In this document: piece by piece, positions 44,121 through 53,191 of the stretch
How the letters are laid out: every line of letters starts with the position of its first letter
How positions within the stretch are numbered: the stretch's first letter is position 1
Assembly (NCBI RefSeq): GCF_019968905.1
Contig: NZ_CP079946.1
Coordinates: 4,402,001-4,466,000, forward strand
DNA: 64,000 nucleotides
Direction of reading: 5' to 3'
From: Corallococcus sp. EGB
GTDB taxonomy: Bacteria > Myxococcota > Myxococcia > Myxococcales > Myxococcaceae
Notes under the pieces: generated by a model
The model's input: the letters and a program-made list of their open reading frames with translations, nothing else
What the model was told of the DNA's origin: nothing
Databases searched by the model: none
Made by a program: the position numbers and the translations under genes

Positions 44121-45100
44121 AGCGATTCCTCCTCTTCGCCGGAAGCGTCATCGCGCTGTACCTCGGAATGCTCGGCCTGCTGCTGGCGACAGCGCCCGAG
44201 CATGATCGCGAAGGCGCCTTCGCGATGGGGTTCGGCTTCATCCTCGTCGTGGGCGCGATGGTGACGGTGGGCGTCATCGCGCTGGGCGGAGCGCTGATGC
44301 TCCTCTGGGAGCGCTTCGTCGCGAAGAACCCGAAGGTGTCCCGGGCAGGTGTCGCCTTCGCCGGCATCATCCTGGCTGCCCTGTCCGTCGTGGTCGCGGC
44401 GCGGAGCCTGGAGCCATCCACCCAGGAGAAACGGGCGGCCCAGCGGGCCAACGAACTGCGCACCGCCATTGAGCGCCACGACGTGAAGCGGTTCTCGTGG
44501 GCGGTCTTCGACCGGGTCCGGGAGGGGGACGTGGACGAGGCCGAGCGCCTCATCGCCGCGGGTCCCTTCACGGAGGAGGAGCTCCTCCGGTATCAGCTCG
44601 AGACAGACCGCAGGGTGAACCCCGAGCAGCGCCAGTTCCTGGTGCGGCTGGGCGGGCGCCACAGGGACTTCCTCGCGAAGCTGCCCTACCGGCTGCGAGC
44701 CCGCTACCGGGGCTACGAACGCTTCGGCAATGGCGACCTGTTGTGGCTGGACGAGAGCGGACAGGCCTTCTTCCAGGCGTTCCAGTCATTCCATCTGCTG
44801 GGAGACACGCCGGAGCAGAGGGCCCCGGAGAGCACCGCTCCCGTGTTCAGGTCCGTGAACGAGCTCAGCGCGAACATCCGCTCCAGCGCCTCGCCGATGT
44901 ACCTGCTGCTGACCATCCCGTACCTGAAGGTGTTCCAGACCGCGGACGCATCAGGGCTCGACGGCGACGAGAAGGCGCGGAGACGCTCCGCCCTGGTCCT
45001 GCTCCGGCAGCGGGGCCTGGAGCTGAACGCCGAGGAGAAGCAGGACCCGGAGCTTCAGGCTGCCCTGCGCGCGTCGGACCTGTCCGAACTGCTGGAGTGA
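44117..45100 (+). CDS. three-helix membrane protein with a cytoplasmic helical domain
   Basis: The 327-residue protein starts at ATG 44117, overlapping the helicase stop. Three TM helices occupy residues 1-95 (FLLFAGSVIALYLGMLGLLL, FGFILVVGAMVTVGVIALGG, AGVAFAGIILAALSVVVAA). The rest is soluble and helical. The segment at about 125-150 (AVFDRVREGDVDEAERLIAAG) looks like one ankyrin-type repeat. I do not recognise the remainder (FLAKLPYRLRARYRGYERFG, ASPMYLLLTIPYLKVFQ). Coupling to the RNA helicase gene suggests joint expression, not necessarily joint function. Confidence 0.8.
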   Translation: MKRFLLFAGSVIALYLGMLGLLLATAPEHDREGAFAMGFGFILVVGAMVTVGVIALGGALMLLWERFVAKNPKVSRAGVAFAGIILAALSVVVAARSLEPSTQEKRAAQRANELRTAIERHDVKRFSWAVFDRVREGDVDEAERLIAAGPFTEEELLRYQLETDRRVNPEQRQFLVRLGGRHRDFLAKLPYRLRARYRGYERFGNGDLLWLDESGQAFFQAFQSFHLLGDTPEQRAPESTAPVFRSVNELSANIRSSASPMYLLLTIPYLKVFQTADASGLDGDEKARRRSALVLLRQRGLELNAEEKQDPELQAALRASDLSELLE

Positions 45101-45216
45101 GGGGCTGCCCGGGGAGCAGGCGGGCCGCAGGGGAGGAGGGAGGCGACGAATCCACGCGGGGCCGACCGGATTCGCCTACGCTGGCGCGGTCTCCTACCCA
45201 GGCCGGTGGTCGTCCC

Positions 45217-46935
45217 ATGAGCAGTGGTCGTGCCCTCTCGCCAGTCCTCCTCGTCGGTGCCGGAACGGGCGAAGCCACGTGCGGCATCCTCTACCTGGCG
45301 AGCTACCTGAGGCGCGGCGGGATTGAAGCCTTCGTGCGGCTGTGGGACGGCGACGAGAGCAAAGGCGAGGTGACCGACTCCTTCGAGCGCCTCATCGCCC
45401 GCGTGCGCCCGAAGCTCATTGGCATCAGCCTCAAGTGGTTCCACCACGTGGACCGCGCGCTGCTCATCGCGCGGACCATCCGGAAGATCGACGCGTCCAT
45501 CCGCATCGTCGTGGGAGGAAACTCCGCGTCATACTGGTGGAAGGAATTGAGCGCCTTCGACTGCATCGACCACATCGTGCTGGGCGACGGAGAGGTCCCC
45601 CTGCTGGCGCTGTGCAACGGGGAGGAATCCCCGCCCAACTGCGTGACGCGGACCCCGGACGGCCGTCCCCGCAGGCTGCCGCTGGCGTACGTGCAGCGCT
45701 CCACCAATACGCAGGACGTCTACTACTCGCACTTCAACGAGATCTTCCTCAGCCAGATGGACCTGCACTCCTTCTCCGGCTGGGTCGCGCCGGGGAAGGG
45801 CTGCGGCGAGAACTGCCTCTATTGCGGTGGGGCGCGAGGCAACCAGAAGGCGGACTTCGGGCGCGCGAAGCCGTTCCTGCGCGCGGAGGAGAACGTGCGC
45901 AGGGACCACCAGGAGATCGCGGGCCGCACATGGCAGATGCGCTACGACTTCGCGGGCAGCACGGCGGAGTTCCTGGGGAGCACCTGGGCGGGCGTGGACC
46001 TGTCGCGCCACTGCTGCACGTACTTCCTCTGGGGCGTACCGCGCGTGGAGCTGGTCGCGGCGCTGGCGGAGACCTTCCAGCGCATCTACATGGTCATCGA
46101 CATCGGCTGTTTCTCCGAACAGCAGCGGTTGGAGCAGATGGCCAAGGGCCTGCTCAAGCCGTGCGCGAAGGACCGCGAGCTGCTGGAGGTCATTGAATCC
46201 GCCCGCCGCCATCCGAACGTGGAGATCGAAATCTCCGGCATCGGAGGTCTCCCGTTCACGAGCCGGGAGCGGCTCGCGGAGGAGCTGCGGCTGGTGGAGC
46301 GCATCATCGGCCTGGACTGCGTGGTGGGCTATCAGCGGCTGGAGGCCCAGCCCGGGGCGCTCGTCACGGAGCACCCCGCGCGCTTCGACATGGTGACGGA
46401 GGCGAAGACGTTCGCGGAGTTCCTCGCCTACTTCGAGCGCCGCGAGCCGGGCGACGTGTCCGTGCCGATGATCCGCTTCAAGGACCGGGAGCTGGAGGCC
46501 GCGGTGCAGCGCAACTCCGACCGCGTGGACGCCCTGGCCTGGCAGCACCGGGACGCGAGGAAGCGCGTCGACCTCGACGGGAGGACGCGGCTGCGCAACA
46601 CCGCGCCCTCGACGAAGCGCTTCACGCTGGGGGACTGGCTGGGCAGCCACCGGGCCCCCGCGAAGCTGGCGAAGGAGCCGGTGACGGTCCTGCGCTCCGT
46701 GGACGGCATCACCCTGAGCTGCGCGCCCTCCGTCAGCCCGCGCCGGTTCACCGACCCCACGCTGACCCAGGGCGACGACGGCGCCATCCTCCTGGCCGCG
46801 CTGTCCGCCTTCGAGCAGCCCACGACCGTCTCCCACGCGGTGACGCACCTGGGCGCGAAGGCGAGGCTGGACCCGGACTCCGCCCGCGAGGTCATCGACC
46901 ACCTGGTGGACGGACGGTTCCTCCAGCCCGCGTAG
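45217..46935 (+). CDS. B12-binding-domain radical SAM protein, function unknown
   Basis: The 572-residue protein starts at ATG 45217. Residues 10-140 form a cobalamin-binding-like Rossmann fold (VLLVGAGTGEATCGILYLASYL, LIGISLKWFHHVDRALLIARTI, IRIVVGGNSASYWW, IVLGDGEVPLLAL) without the DxHxxG motif, as in many class B enzymes. The radical SAM domain (about 180-400) carries the CxxxCxxC cluster as GCGENCLYCGG. A C-terminal helical segment follows, ending in a winged-helix-like part (ILLAALSAFEQPTTVSHAV). Such proteins do methylations or rearrangements in natural-product or tRNA/lipid pathways. No precursor peptide or biosynthetic partner lies nearby. Confidence 0.88.
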   Translation: MSSGRALSPVLLVGAGTGEATCGILYLASYLRRGGIEAFVRLWDGDESKGEVTDSFERLIARVRPKLIGISLKWFHHVDRALLIARTIRKIDASIRIVVGGNSASYWWKELSAFDCIDHIVLGDGEVPLLALCNGEESPPNCVTRTPDGRPRRLPLAYVQRSTNTQDVYYSHFNEIFLSQMDLHSFSGWVAPGKGCGENCLYCGGARGNQKADFGRAKPFLRAEENVRRDHQEIAGRTWQMRYDFAGSTAEFLGSTWAGVDLSRHCCTYFLWGVPRVELVAALAETFQRIYMVIDIGCFSEQQRLEQMAKGLLKPCAKDRELLEVIESARRHPNVEIEISGIGGLPFTSRERLAEELRLVERIIGLDCVVGYQRLEAQPGALVTEHPARFDMVTEAKTFAEFLAYFERREPGDVSVPMIRFKDRELEAAVQRNSDRVDALAWQHRDARKRVDLDGRTRLRNTAPSTKRFTLGDWLGSHRAPAKLAKEPVTVLRSVDGITLSCAPSVSPRRFTDPTLTQGDDGAILLAALSAFEQPTTVSHAVTHLGAKARLDPDSAREVIDHLVDGRFLQPA

Positions 46936-46989
46936 ACGCACGGCGTCACGCCGGGGCGCGGGGTGGCCGTGTCGGGCGCGGCCGCGGGA

Positions 46990-47014
46990 AACCTGTCCGA
47001 CTGTCGGACAGGTT
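46990..47014. terminator. 12-bp-arm palindrome between convergent genes
   Basis: AACCTGTCCGAC (46990-47001) and GTCGGACAGGTT (47003-47014) are perfect inverted arms with a single T between. It sits in the 111-bp gap between two convergent genes. Palindromes built on CTGTCCGACAGTCGGACAG recur, as I recall, between genes in myxobacteria. Confidence 0.6.
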
Positions 47015-47046
47015 CCGAACCCTTTGGCACCGGGGGCGGCTCCTCT

Positions 47047-48183
47047 TCAATGGCGATGCGAGCCTCCGGTGTGCCCACCCGACGGGTGCGAGGGGGCCGC
47101 CTCGTGAGGGGCCGGCTCGTGAGGCGCGGGCTCGTGAGGCGCGGCAGGCTCATGTGGCGCGGGTTCATGCGGCTCGACAGTCTCAGGCCGGGCCGCGGGC
47201 GCGTGAGGCGCGGCGGGCTCACGAGGCGCGGGTTCATGCGGCTCGACAGTCTCAGGCCGGGCCGCGGGTGCGTGAGGCGCGGGTTCATGCGGCTCGACGG
47301 GTTCCGGCGCCACGCGTCCATGGGGCGCGGCGGGGACCGTTGGAGCGCGCGGTGGGACCGGTGCCCCTCGCGGTGTGACCGGCGCCGCGGGAGCCGGAGC
47401 CGGGTGGCGTGGCACGTACGGCGCGGGCCGTGACGGGGTCACGCCGGGCCCGGTGCGCCCCCGTGGCGGATGGCCGGTGGGCGGCGTCATCGGCCTCGCG
47501 ACCGGAACCGGGCGTCCGGTGACGCGCGCGACCTCGCTGGGCTCTGGGCCCCGGTTCCAGTGTCCCCTGCGACCCTCGACGTGCTCGCCCACGGGCCGGG
47601 TCTGGCGCAACAGCACGGGGACGCGTCCGGGAGGCAGGCGGTAGCGCCAGACGTCGGGCTGCACGAAGTCGTTCGCGCCCACGAACGTCCATCCAATTCC
47701 GATCCCGATGGAGATGCCGGGCGGCGAGAGGGGCTGCCAGCCGATGAAGCCATCCCCCCAGCGCCAGTCCACCCAGGCGGGAGCCCACTCGGTGTCCGGC
47801 CACCACACCCAGCCCATCGAAGGACTGGCGAACCACCGGCCGTAGTGGAAGGGCGCCCAACCCCAATCCCAATCGCTCTCGAAGGTCCATCCCCAATCGC
47901 TGGACACCCACCGGCCGCCAGTGGAGTACGGGACGAAGTCCGGACCCACGACGTTCGGATCCGGCCGCCAGACCCAGCCGACGTCCGGCAGGTTGACCCA
48001 CGTGCCATAGGGAGACAGGGCATCTCGGAACTCGGACACGGAGCTGTCCAGGTTCTGCGAGCTCGTCGTCACCTGCGGCCCGTATTCCTCCGGGCCAAAC
48101 GCGCAGGAGCTCGTTGCCATGATGGCGAGGACGGTGGCGCCGCCAGTCCGAAGCCAGCGCATTCGGGTGTACCAGGGGCCCAT
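47047..48183 (-). CDS. DUF6600-type YXWGXW lipoprotein with a Pro/His/Glu repeat tail
   Basis: The 378-residue protein starts at ATG 48183, with AGAGGA at good spacing. It has a lipoprotein signal (AIMATSSCAFG, Cys near residue 27). Residues 50-220 carry the tryptophan-rich repeats of DUF6600 (YGTWVNLPDVGWVWRPDP, WGWAPFHYGRW, GWVWWPDTEWAPAWVDWRWG). The last 150 residues are low-complexity Pro/Ala/His/Glu with a 23-residue repeat (APHAPAARPETVEPHEPAP). These proteins are envelope lipoproteins, often near FecR-type genes. The tail is His-rich (HE-PAP units), which could bind metals. It is divergent from the siderophore-interacting gene. Confidence 0.85.
   Translation of the reverse strand: MGPWYTRMRWLRTGGATVLAIMATSSCAFGPEEYGPQVTTSSQNLDSSVSEFRDALSPYGTWVNLPDVGWVWRPDPNVVGPDFVPYSTGGRWVSSDWGWTFESDWDWGWAPFHYGRWFASPSMGWVWWPDTEWAPAWVDWRWGDGFIGWQPLSPPGISIGIGIGWTFVGANDFVQPDVWRYRLPPGRVPVLLRQTRPVGEHVEGRRGHWNRGPEPSEVARVTGRPVPVARPMTPPTGHPPRGRTGPGVTPSRPAPYVPRHPAPAPAAPVTPRGAPVPPRAPTVPAAPHGRVAPEPVEPHEPAPHAPAARPETVEPHEPAPREPAAPHAPAARPETVEPHEPAPHEPAAPHEPAPHEPAPHEAAPSHPSGGHTGGSHRH
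47156..47282 (-). repeat. 69-bp tandem repeat in the DUF6600 lipoprotein gene
   Basis: Two units, offset by 69 bp (from 47156 and 47225), are identical over about 56 nt apart from one base. Each encodes a 23-residue Pro/Ala/His/Glu segment; shorter degenerate units flank them from 47100 to about 47310. The reading frame is kept, so copy number may vary between strains. Confidence 0.75.
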
Positions 48184-48293
48184 GTCCGGTTCCTCTCGTG
48201 GGGGTTCACCTTTTCAAGGTGCGAACTCCTTCACGCAACTTCATGAGCCGTCTGCACGCGAGGGGCGTATGAACGCCTGAACGGGAGGTTTCC

Positions 48294-49004
48294 ATGGCGA
48301 ACGCCAAGGCCATGCTCGGAAGCATGCTGGGCCGCTTCCTCTTCACCGACGCGAAGGTCACCCAGGCGCGCGAACTGTCGCGCGCCTTCCGCTGGATCGA
48401 CTGCGAGGGCCCCGCGCTGCGAGGGCAGAAGTGGACCCCTGGCGACAAGGTGCAGGTCTTCCTGCCGGGGTTGGGCTTTCGCACGTACACGCCGCTGGCG
48501 TGGGACGAAGCGCGCGGAGCCACGGCCTTCCTGGTCTACCTGCACGGCGACAGCCCGGGGGCGAAGTGGGGCCGCGACGTACGCACTGGAGACACGGTGC
48601 GGTTCTTCGGGCCCGGGCGCTCGGTGTCGCTGGAGTCGGGTGACGCACCGGTGGTGCTCTTCGGTGACGAAACGTCCTTCGCGGTGGCGCACGCGTTCCG
48701 CACCGGAGCGAACCGGAACGTCACCCCCATCTTCGAGGTGACGCGCCGGGAGGACTGCGCGCCCGCGCTGCGCGAGCTGGGCTTCGAGGGCCACGACGTG
48801 GAGCGAACGGCCGGCGACGCGCACCTGGCCCAGGTCCACGAACGGCTGCGCGAAGCCCTGCGCACGAAGCCGGAAGCCACGCTGGTGATGACGGGCCGGG
48901 CGCAGTCCATCCAGGCGCTGCGCGCGAGGCTGCGAGGCGACGGCGAACGCGCCACGCCCAAGGTGAAGGCCTACTGGTCCGTGGGCAAGACGGGGCTCGA
49001 CTGA
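48294..49004 (+). CDS. siderophore-interacting protein (NAD(P)H:flavin ferric-chelate reductase type)
   Basis: The 236-residue protein starts at ATG 48294. It contains the FAD-binding R-x-Y-T-P motif FRTYTPLAWD, the GPGRSVSLESGDAPVVLFGDETSFAVAHAF segment that leads into the pyridine-nucleotide fold, and the C-terminal VKAYWSVGKTGLD end of the SIP family. These enzymes reduce ferric siderophores in the cytoplasm. No siderophore transport gene is in the window. The stop codon abuts that of the convergent gene at 49005. Confidence 0.88.
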   Translation: MANAKAMLGSMLGRFLFTDAKVTQARELSRAFRWIDCEGPALRGQKWTPGDKVQVFLPGLGFRTYTPLAWDEARGATAFLVYLHGDSPGAKWGRDVRTGDTVRFFGPGRSVSLESGDAPVVLFGDETSFAVAHAFRTGANRNVTPIFEVTRREDCAPALRELGFEGHDVERTAGDAHLAQVHERLREALRTKPEATLVMTGRAQSIQALRARLRGDGERATPKVKAYWSVGKTGLD

Positions 49005-49370
49005 TCAGGCCGGGCCCAGTTGCATGCCGCGCCGCACGTCGTCGCGGTCGCGCGACATGCCCGCGGGGCGGCGCTTGGGCTTCTGCTTGAGGAAGCGCGA
49101 CGCGTCCTGCCGGCGGTAGCAGGTGAGGAGCCGGTCCTCGTCATTGAGGATGAGGATCCACCCGCGCGCCTGCCGGGCGAGCGACGAGTCCCGGAGCGTA
49201 CCAGGCAGGTCGCGCTCGTGCACCGTGAGGTGGGTGGCTCCGCACGCCCGGGCAGGCGCGCCGAACTCGAGGATGAACGCGATGACCTCCTCGCGCAGCC
49301 GCCAGCGGGCGCACTGCTCGACGAAGAGGCGGGTCAGGGAGAACACGGACGACGCGGGGCTCTGGCGCAT
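49005..49370 (-). CDS. small protein, DUF4258-like
   Basis: The 121-residue protein starts at ATG 49370. The pattern is helices, then ACGATHLTVHERDLPG, then RGWILILNDEDRLLTCYRRQ and a basic Arg-rich end (LKQKPKRRPAGMSRDRDDVRRG). The strand pair ILILNDEDRLLTCYRR resembles the end of DUF4258 proteins (vivid strand followed by TVYR). This is a weak resemblance only. No antitoxin-like gene adjoins it. The gene ends exactly next to the SIP gene stop. Confidence 0.6.
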   Translation of the reverse strand: MRQSPASSVFSLTRLFVEQCARWRLREEVIAFILEFGAPARACGATHLTVHERDLPGTLRDSSLARQARGWILILNDEDRLLTCYRRQDASRFLKQKPKRRPAGMSRDRDDVRRGMQLGPA

Positions 49371-49767
49371 GGTGGGCTATCTCCTTGCGCGCTTCCCAAT
49401 ACACACCGCGTTCCAACGCCCCGCGCACGCGATTCCGAGCACTTGCGCGGATGCCCCAACGCACCCCGAAAGACATTCCGTCAATCCCGCCAGCGGCCCG
49501 TGTCACCGAGGCACGGCCCGCGACAATGGCTCTCAGGAGGGAGCCGCGAGCGGAGGCCCGGCCCTTCACCGAGGCTGCCATCCCTCACGCCGTGTGACGG
49601 CGCCGTGCACGCACAGGGTTGGGCCCGTCCTGAAGAAATCCTTCACGGGCCCTGCGGCATTTTGACAGGCTTGGGGCGGCTGGACCGGGCAGGATGGCCC
49701 CTTCTGGCCTCGCGCTGCTGCGCGTGGGGCCGGGCGACCCCTGGCCGAAGGGATGGGACGGAGCACG
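49371..49767. other. 397-bp intergenic region before the molybdenum hydroxylase operon
   Basis: No gene seen. It holds a bulged hairpin at 49621-49652 and the stretch TTTTGACAGG (about 49660), a possible -35 element. The ribosome-binding site ACGGAG precedes ATG 49768. Confidence 0.5.
49621..49652 (+). promoter_or_regulatory. bulged hairpin upstream of the molybdenum hydroxylase operon
   Basis: GGGCCCG (49621-49627) pairs with CGGGCCC (49646-49652); TGAAG (49631-49635) pairs with CTTCA (49641-49645) inside it, with loop AAATC and a 3-nt bulge. It lies 115 bp before the first gene. It could be an attenuator, terminator of unannotated upstream transcription, or operator. Confidence 0.45.
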
Positions 49768-50439
49768 ATGAATCTTCGCTCGAAGGCACTGGGAGCCGTG
49801 CTGGGTGCGGGGGCGGCGGGGCTGTCGCTGGCGCTCCTGTTCAGCGCGGGGTGCGGAGGCCGGGCCACGCGTCCTGGAGGAGTGCCTCCGCCCGCGAATC
49901 CGCAGACGCTCCGGCCGCCGGAGGCCTTCGCGGATATCAGCGACAAGAAGGAGCGCTCACGGGCGCTGTTCATGGAGGCGAGCCGGGTGATGCTGCATCC
50001 CCGCTGCGTCAACTGCCATCCCGCGGGCGACAGCCCCCTGCAGGGCGAAACCAGCAAGGTGCACGACCCGCCAGTAGTCCGAGGCCCCGAGGACCAGGGC
50101 GTCCCCGGCCTGGAGTGCACGTCCTGCCACCAGGAGCGCAACGCGCAGTTGGCGCGAGTTCCCGGCGCACCCAAGTGGCACGTGGCGCCCAAGGTGATGG
50201 CGTGGGAGGGGCGCACACCGCGCTCGCTGTGCGAACAACTGAAGGATCCGGCGCGCAACGGCGGCAAGAGCCTGGCGGAGCTGATCGAGCACTCCGCGCA
50301 TGACGAGCTGGTGGGCTGGGGCTGGAAGCCCGGAGCGGACCGGCTACCGGCGCCGGGGACACAGGCGGAGTTCGGGGCCCTGGTGGCCGCGTGGGCGAAG
50401 GACGGCGCGGAGTGCCCGCGCGAGGAGAGCCGACCGTGA
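49768..50439 (+). CDS. dihaem cytochrome c lipoprotein of a molybdenum hydroxylase operon
   Basis: The 223-residue protein starts at ATG 49768, with GGAG just upstream; an ATG five codons earlier is less well placed. It has a lipoprotein signal ([12 protein letters not shown], Cys near residue 28) and two haem motifs, CVNCH and CTSCH. The rest is helical ([59 protein letters not shown]). The next gene's GTG start overlaps its stop (GTGA). It probably takes electrons from the Fe-S subunit to the respiratory chain. Confidence 0.88.
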   Translation: MNLRSKALGAVLGAGAAGLSLALLFSAGCGGRATRPGGVPPPANPQTLRPPEAFADISDKKERSRALFMEASRVMLHPRCVNCHPAGDSPLQGETSKVHDPPVVRGPEDQGVPGLECTSCHQERNAQLARVPGAPKWHVAPKVMAWEGRTPRSLCEQLKDPARNGGKSLAELIEHSAHDELVGWGWKPGADRLPAPGTQAEFGALVAAWAKDGAECPREESRP

Positions 50440-50897
50440 GCATCCGTCTGCGAGTGAATGGGACCGAGCACGAACTCGACGTGGATCCGGAGATGCCGCT
50501 GCTCTGGGCGCTGCGCGACGTGCTCACGTTGACGGGCACGAAGTACGGTTGCGGCCAGGCGCTCTGTGGAGCGTGCGTGGTGCACATCGATGGCGCGGCG
50601 GTGCGCTCGTGCGTGACGCCGGTGCGCCGCGCGGAGGGCCGCGAGGTGATGACCATTGAAGGCCTGTCGCCGGACGGCTCGCATCCGTTGCAGAAGGCGT
50701 GGGTGGACCTGGCGGTGCCGCAGTGTGGCTTCTGTCAGGCGGGGCAGATCATGACGGCGGCGGCGCTGCTGGCGAGGAAGCCGAAGCCCACCGACGCGGA
50801 GATCGATCAATCGCTGGCGGGCAACCTCTGCCGCTGCGGGACGTACACGCGAATCCGCACCGCCGTGAAGAAGGCGGCGGGACTGCCGACGGAGTGA
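50436..50897 (+). CDS. (2Fe-2S)-binding subunit of an isoquinoline 1-oxidoreductase-like enzyme
   Basis: The 153-residue protein starts at GTG 50436, overlapping the cytochrome stop by 4 nt. The plant-type cluster is bound by CGQALCGAC and SCVTP (C-x4-C-x2-C...C), and the second cluster by CGFCQAGQ and CRCGTY. This two-cluster arrangement is typical of the small subunit of xanthine-dehydrogenase-family enzymes such as IorA or aldehyde oxidoreductases. It carries electrons from molybdopterin to the cytochrome. The large subunit follows 11 nt downstream. Confidence 0.93.
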   Translation: MSIRLRVNGTEHELDVDPEMPLLWALRDVLTLTGTKYGCGQALCGACVVHIDGAAVRSCVTPVRRAEGREVMTIEGLSPDGSHPLQKAWVDLAVPQCGFCQAGQIMTAAALLARKPKPTDAEIDQSLAGNLCRCGTYTRIRTAVKKAAGLPTE

Positions 50898-50908
50898 GGG
50901 CCGCCACC

Positions 50909-53176
50909 ATGCAAGACACGCGCATCCGTCTGTCGCGCCGTTCCGTGCTGGAGGGAATGGGGCTCGTGGCCGCGGGCCTGGGGCTGGAGGTCTTCCTGCC
51001 CGCGAGGGCGCACGCCGCGCCCATGCCCACGTCGATGCCTGAAGTGCCCACGGAGGGCTTGAGGGCGAACGTCTTCGTGCACGTGGCGCCGGACGGCGTG
51101 GTGACCATCGTCTGTCATCGTTCGGAGATGGGGCAGGGCGTGCGCAGCTCGCTGCCGGTGCTCATCGCGGACGAGCTGGGCGCGGACATGGCCCACGTGA
51201 AGGTGGTCCAGGGCGACGGCGACGCGGCCTACGGAGACCAGAACACGGACGGCTCCAGCAGCGTGCGGAAGATCTTCGACGACCTGCGCTACGCGGGAGC
51301 GACGGCGCGCACGATGCTGGTGGCGGTGGCGGCGAAGCGCTGGAGGGTGGCGCCCGCGGAGTGCGAAGCGCGCGACCACGCCGTGTTCCACAAGGCCACG
51401 CAGCGGATGCTCAAGTTCGGCGACCTGGCCAGCGACGCGGCGAAGCTGAAGGTGCCGAAGAAGGAGGCAGTGACGCTGAGGCCGCGCAGCGAGCTCAAGC
51501 ACCTGGGCAAGGAGCTGCCGCTCCTGGACGGGCCGGACATCGTGACGGGCCGGGCGGTGTTCGGCGCGGACATCGTGTTGCCGGGGATGCGCACGGCGGT
51601 CATCGCGCGTCCGCCGGTGGCGGGAGGCCGGGTGGCCCGCTACGACGCATCGAAGACGCTGGCGGTGCCGGGCGTGAGGCAGGTGGTGGAGCTGCCCGCG
51701 GCGAAGAAGCCCTTCCTGTTCCAGCCGCTGGGCGGGCTTGCGGTGGTGGCGGACCACACCTGGGCGGCGATGAAGGGCCGCGCGGTGCTGGACGTGACGT
51801 GGGAGGGCGGAGACAACGCCGCCTACGATTCAGCGGCGTACCGCGAGCAGTTGCTGGACGTGATTGGCAGGCCGGGCAAGGTGGTGCGCAACGTCGGCGA
51901 CGCGGAAGGCGCGCTGGCGAAGGCGGCGAAGCGGGTGCAGGCCACGTACAACACGCCGCACCTGGCGCACGCGCCCATGGAGCCGCCCGCGGCGGTGGCG
52001 AAGGTGGAGAACGGCACCTGCGAGGTGTGGGCCACGACGCAGAACCCGCAGGCCGCGCGCAGCGAGGTGGCGAAGGCGCTGGGCCTGGACCCGTCGAAGG
52101 TGACGGTCCACGTGACGCTGTTGGGCGGCGGGTTCGGCCGCAAGTCGAAGCCGGACTACGTGGTGGAGGCGGCGCTGCTGGCGAAGGAGGTGGGAGCGCC
52201 GGTGCGAGTGCAGTGGACGCGCGAGGACGACGTGCGCCACGACTACTACCACTCCACGAGCGCGCAGCGGCTGGAGGCGGGCCTGGACGCGGACGGCAAG
52301 GTGGTGGCGTGGCACCAGCGCATTGCGTTTCCACCCATCGGCTCGACGTTCTCGGACGCGACGTTCGCGGGGGACGGGGAGATGGGGCAGGGCATCCTGG
52401 ATCTGCCGCTGGCCATCCCTGACATCCGGATGGAGAACTGCGAGGCGAGGGCGCACACGCGAATCGGCTGGATGCGCTCCGTGGCGAACATCTACCACGC
52501 ATTCTCGGTGCAGAGCTTCATCGACGAGCTGGCGCACGAGCGCGGCGCGGATCCGCGAGACATGCTGTTGGAGGTGGTGGGGCCCTCGCGCATCGTGACG
52601 CCCAAGGATCTGGGCGTGGCGAAGGTGCCGAACTACGGCCAGTCCATTGACGAGCACCCCGTGGACACGGCGCGACTCAGGCGCGTGATTGAAAGGGTGA
52701 CGGGCCTGGCGCGCTGGGACGAGCGCAAGCGTGAGGGACGGGCGCTGGGCCTGGCGGCGCACCGCAGCTTCCTGACCTACGTGGCGGTGGTGGTGTCGGT
52801 GGTGAAGGACGCGGACGAGCGCATCCGGGTGGACGAGGCGTGGATCGTCGCGGACGCGGGCACCATCGTGAACATGGAGCGGGTCCGGGCGCAGATGGAG
52901 GGCGCGGTGGTGTTCGGCCTGAGCCTGGGGCTCTACGGCGCCATCACGATGAAGGACGGCGCCACGGTGGAGAGCAACTTCCGCGACTACCGTCTGGCGC
53001 GCATCGCGGAGACGCCGAAGCGCATCCACGTGGACATCATCCCCAGCGACGGCCGCCCCGGAGGCGTCGGAGAGCCCGGAGTGCCCCCCGTGGCCCCGGC
53101 GCTGGCCAACGCCGTGTTCGCGCTCACGGGGACCCGCGTGCGCGAACTGCCGTTGGTGAAGACCGTGAAGGTTTGA
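50909..53176 (+). CDS. molybdopterin subunit, isoquinoline 1-oxidoreductase / aldehyde oxidoreductase type
   Basis: The 755-residue protein starts at ATG 50909. It has a twin-arginine-like signal (SRRSVLEGMGLVAAGLGLE, cut after AHA), so the folded cofactor-bearing complex is probably exported. The molybdopterin motifs are MGQGVRSSLPVL, LLGGGFGRKSKPDYVVEAALLAKEVGAPVRVQWTREDD, and the GGVGEPGVPP loop with the catalytic Glu. Members of this family (IorB-like) hydroxylate heterocycles or oxidise aldehydes. The substrate is unknown. It is the last gene of a three-gene operon with the dihaem cytochrome and the 2Fe-2S protein. Confidence 0.92.
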   Translation: MQDTRIRLSRRSVLEGMGLVAAGLGLEVFLPARAHAAPMPTSMPEVPTEGLRANVFVHVAPDGVVTIVCHRSEMGQGVRSSLPVLIADELGADMAHVKVVQGDGDAAYGDQNTDGSSSVRKIFDDLRYAGATARTMLVAVAAKRWRVAPAECEARDHAVFHKATQRMLKFGDLASDAAKLKVPKKEAVTLRPRSELKHLGKELPLLDGPDIVTGRAVFGADIVLPGMRTAVIARPPVAGGRVARYDASKTLAVPGVRQVVELPAAKKPFLFQPLGGLAVVADHTWAAMKGRAVLDVTWEGGDNAAYDSAAYREQLLDVIGRPGKVVRNVGDAEGALAKAAKRVQATYNTPHLAHAPMEPPAAVAKVENGTCEVWATTQNPQAARSEVAKALGLDPSKVTVHVTLLGGGFGRKSKPDYVVEAALLAKEVGAPVRVQWTREDDVRHDYYHSTSAQRLEAGLDADGKVVAWHQRIAFPPIGSTFSDATFAGDGEMGQGILDLPLAIPDIRMENCEARAHTRIGWMRSVANIYHAFSVQSFIDELAHERGADPRDMLLEVVGPSRIVTPKDLGVAKVPNYGQSIDEHPVDTARLRRVIERVTGLARWDERKREGRALGLAAHRSFLTYVAVVVSVVKDADERIRVDEAWIVADAGTIVNMERVRAQMEGAVVFGLSLGLYGAITMKDGATVESNFRDYRLARIAETPKRIHVDIIPSDGRPGGVGEPGVPPVAPALANAVFALTGTRVRELPLVKTVKV

Positions 53177-53191
53177 GCGGAAGCCTCGCCG

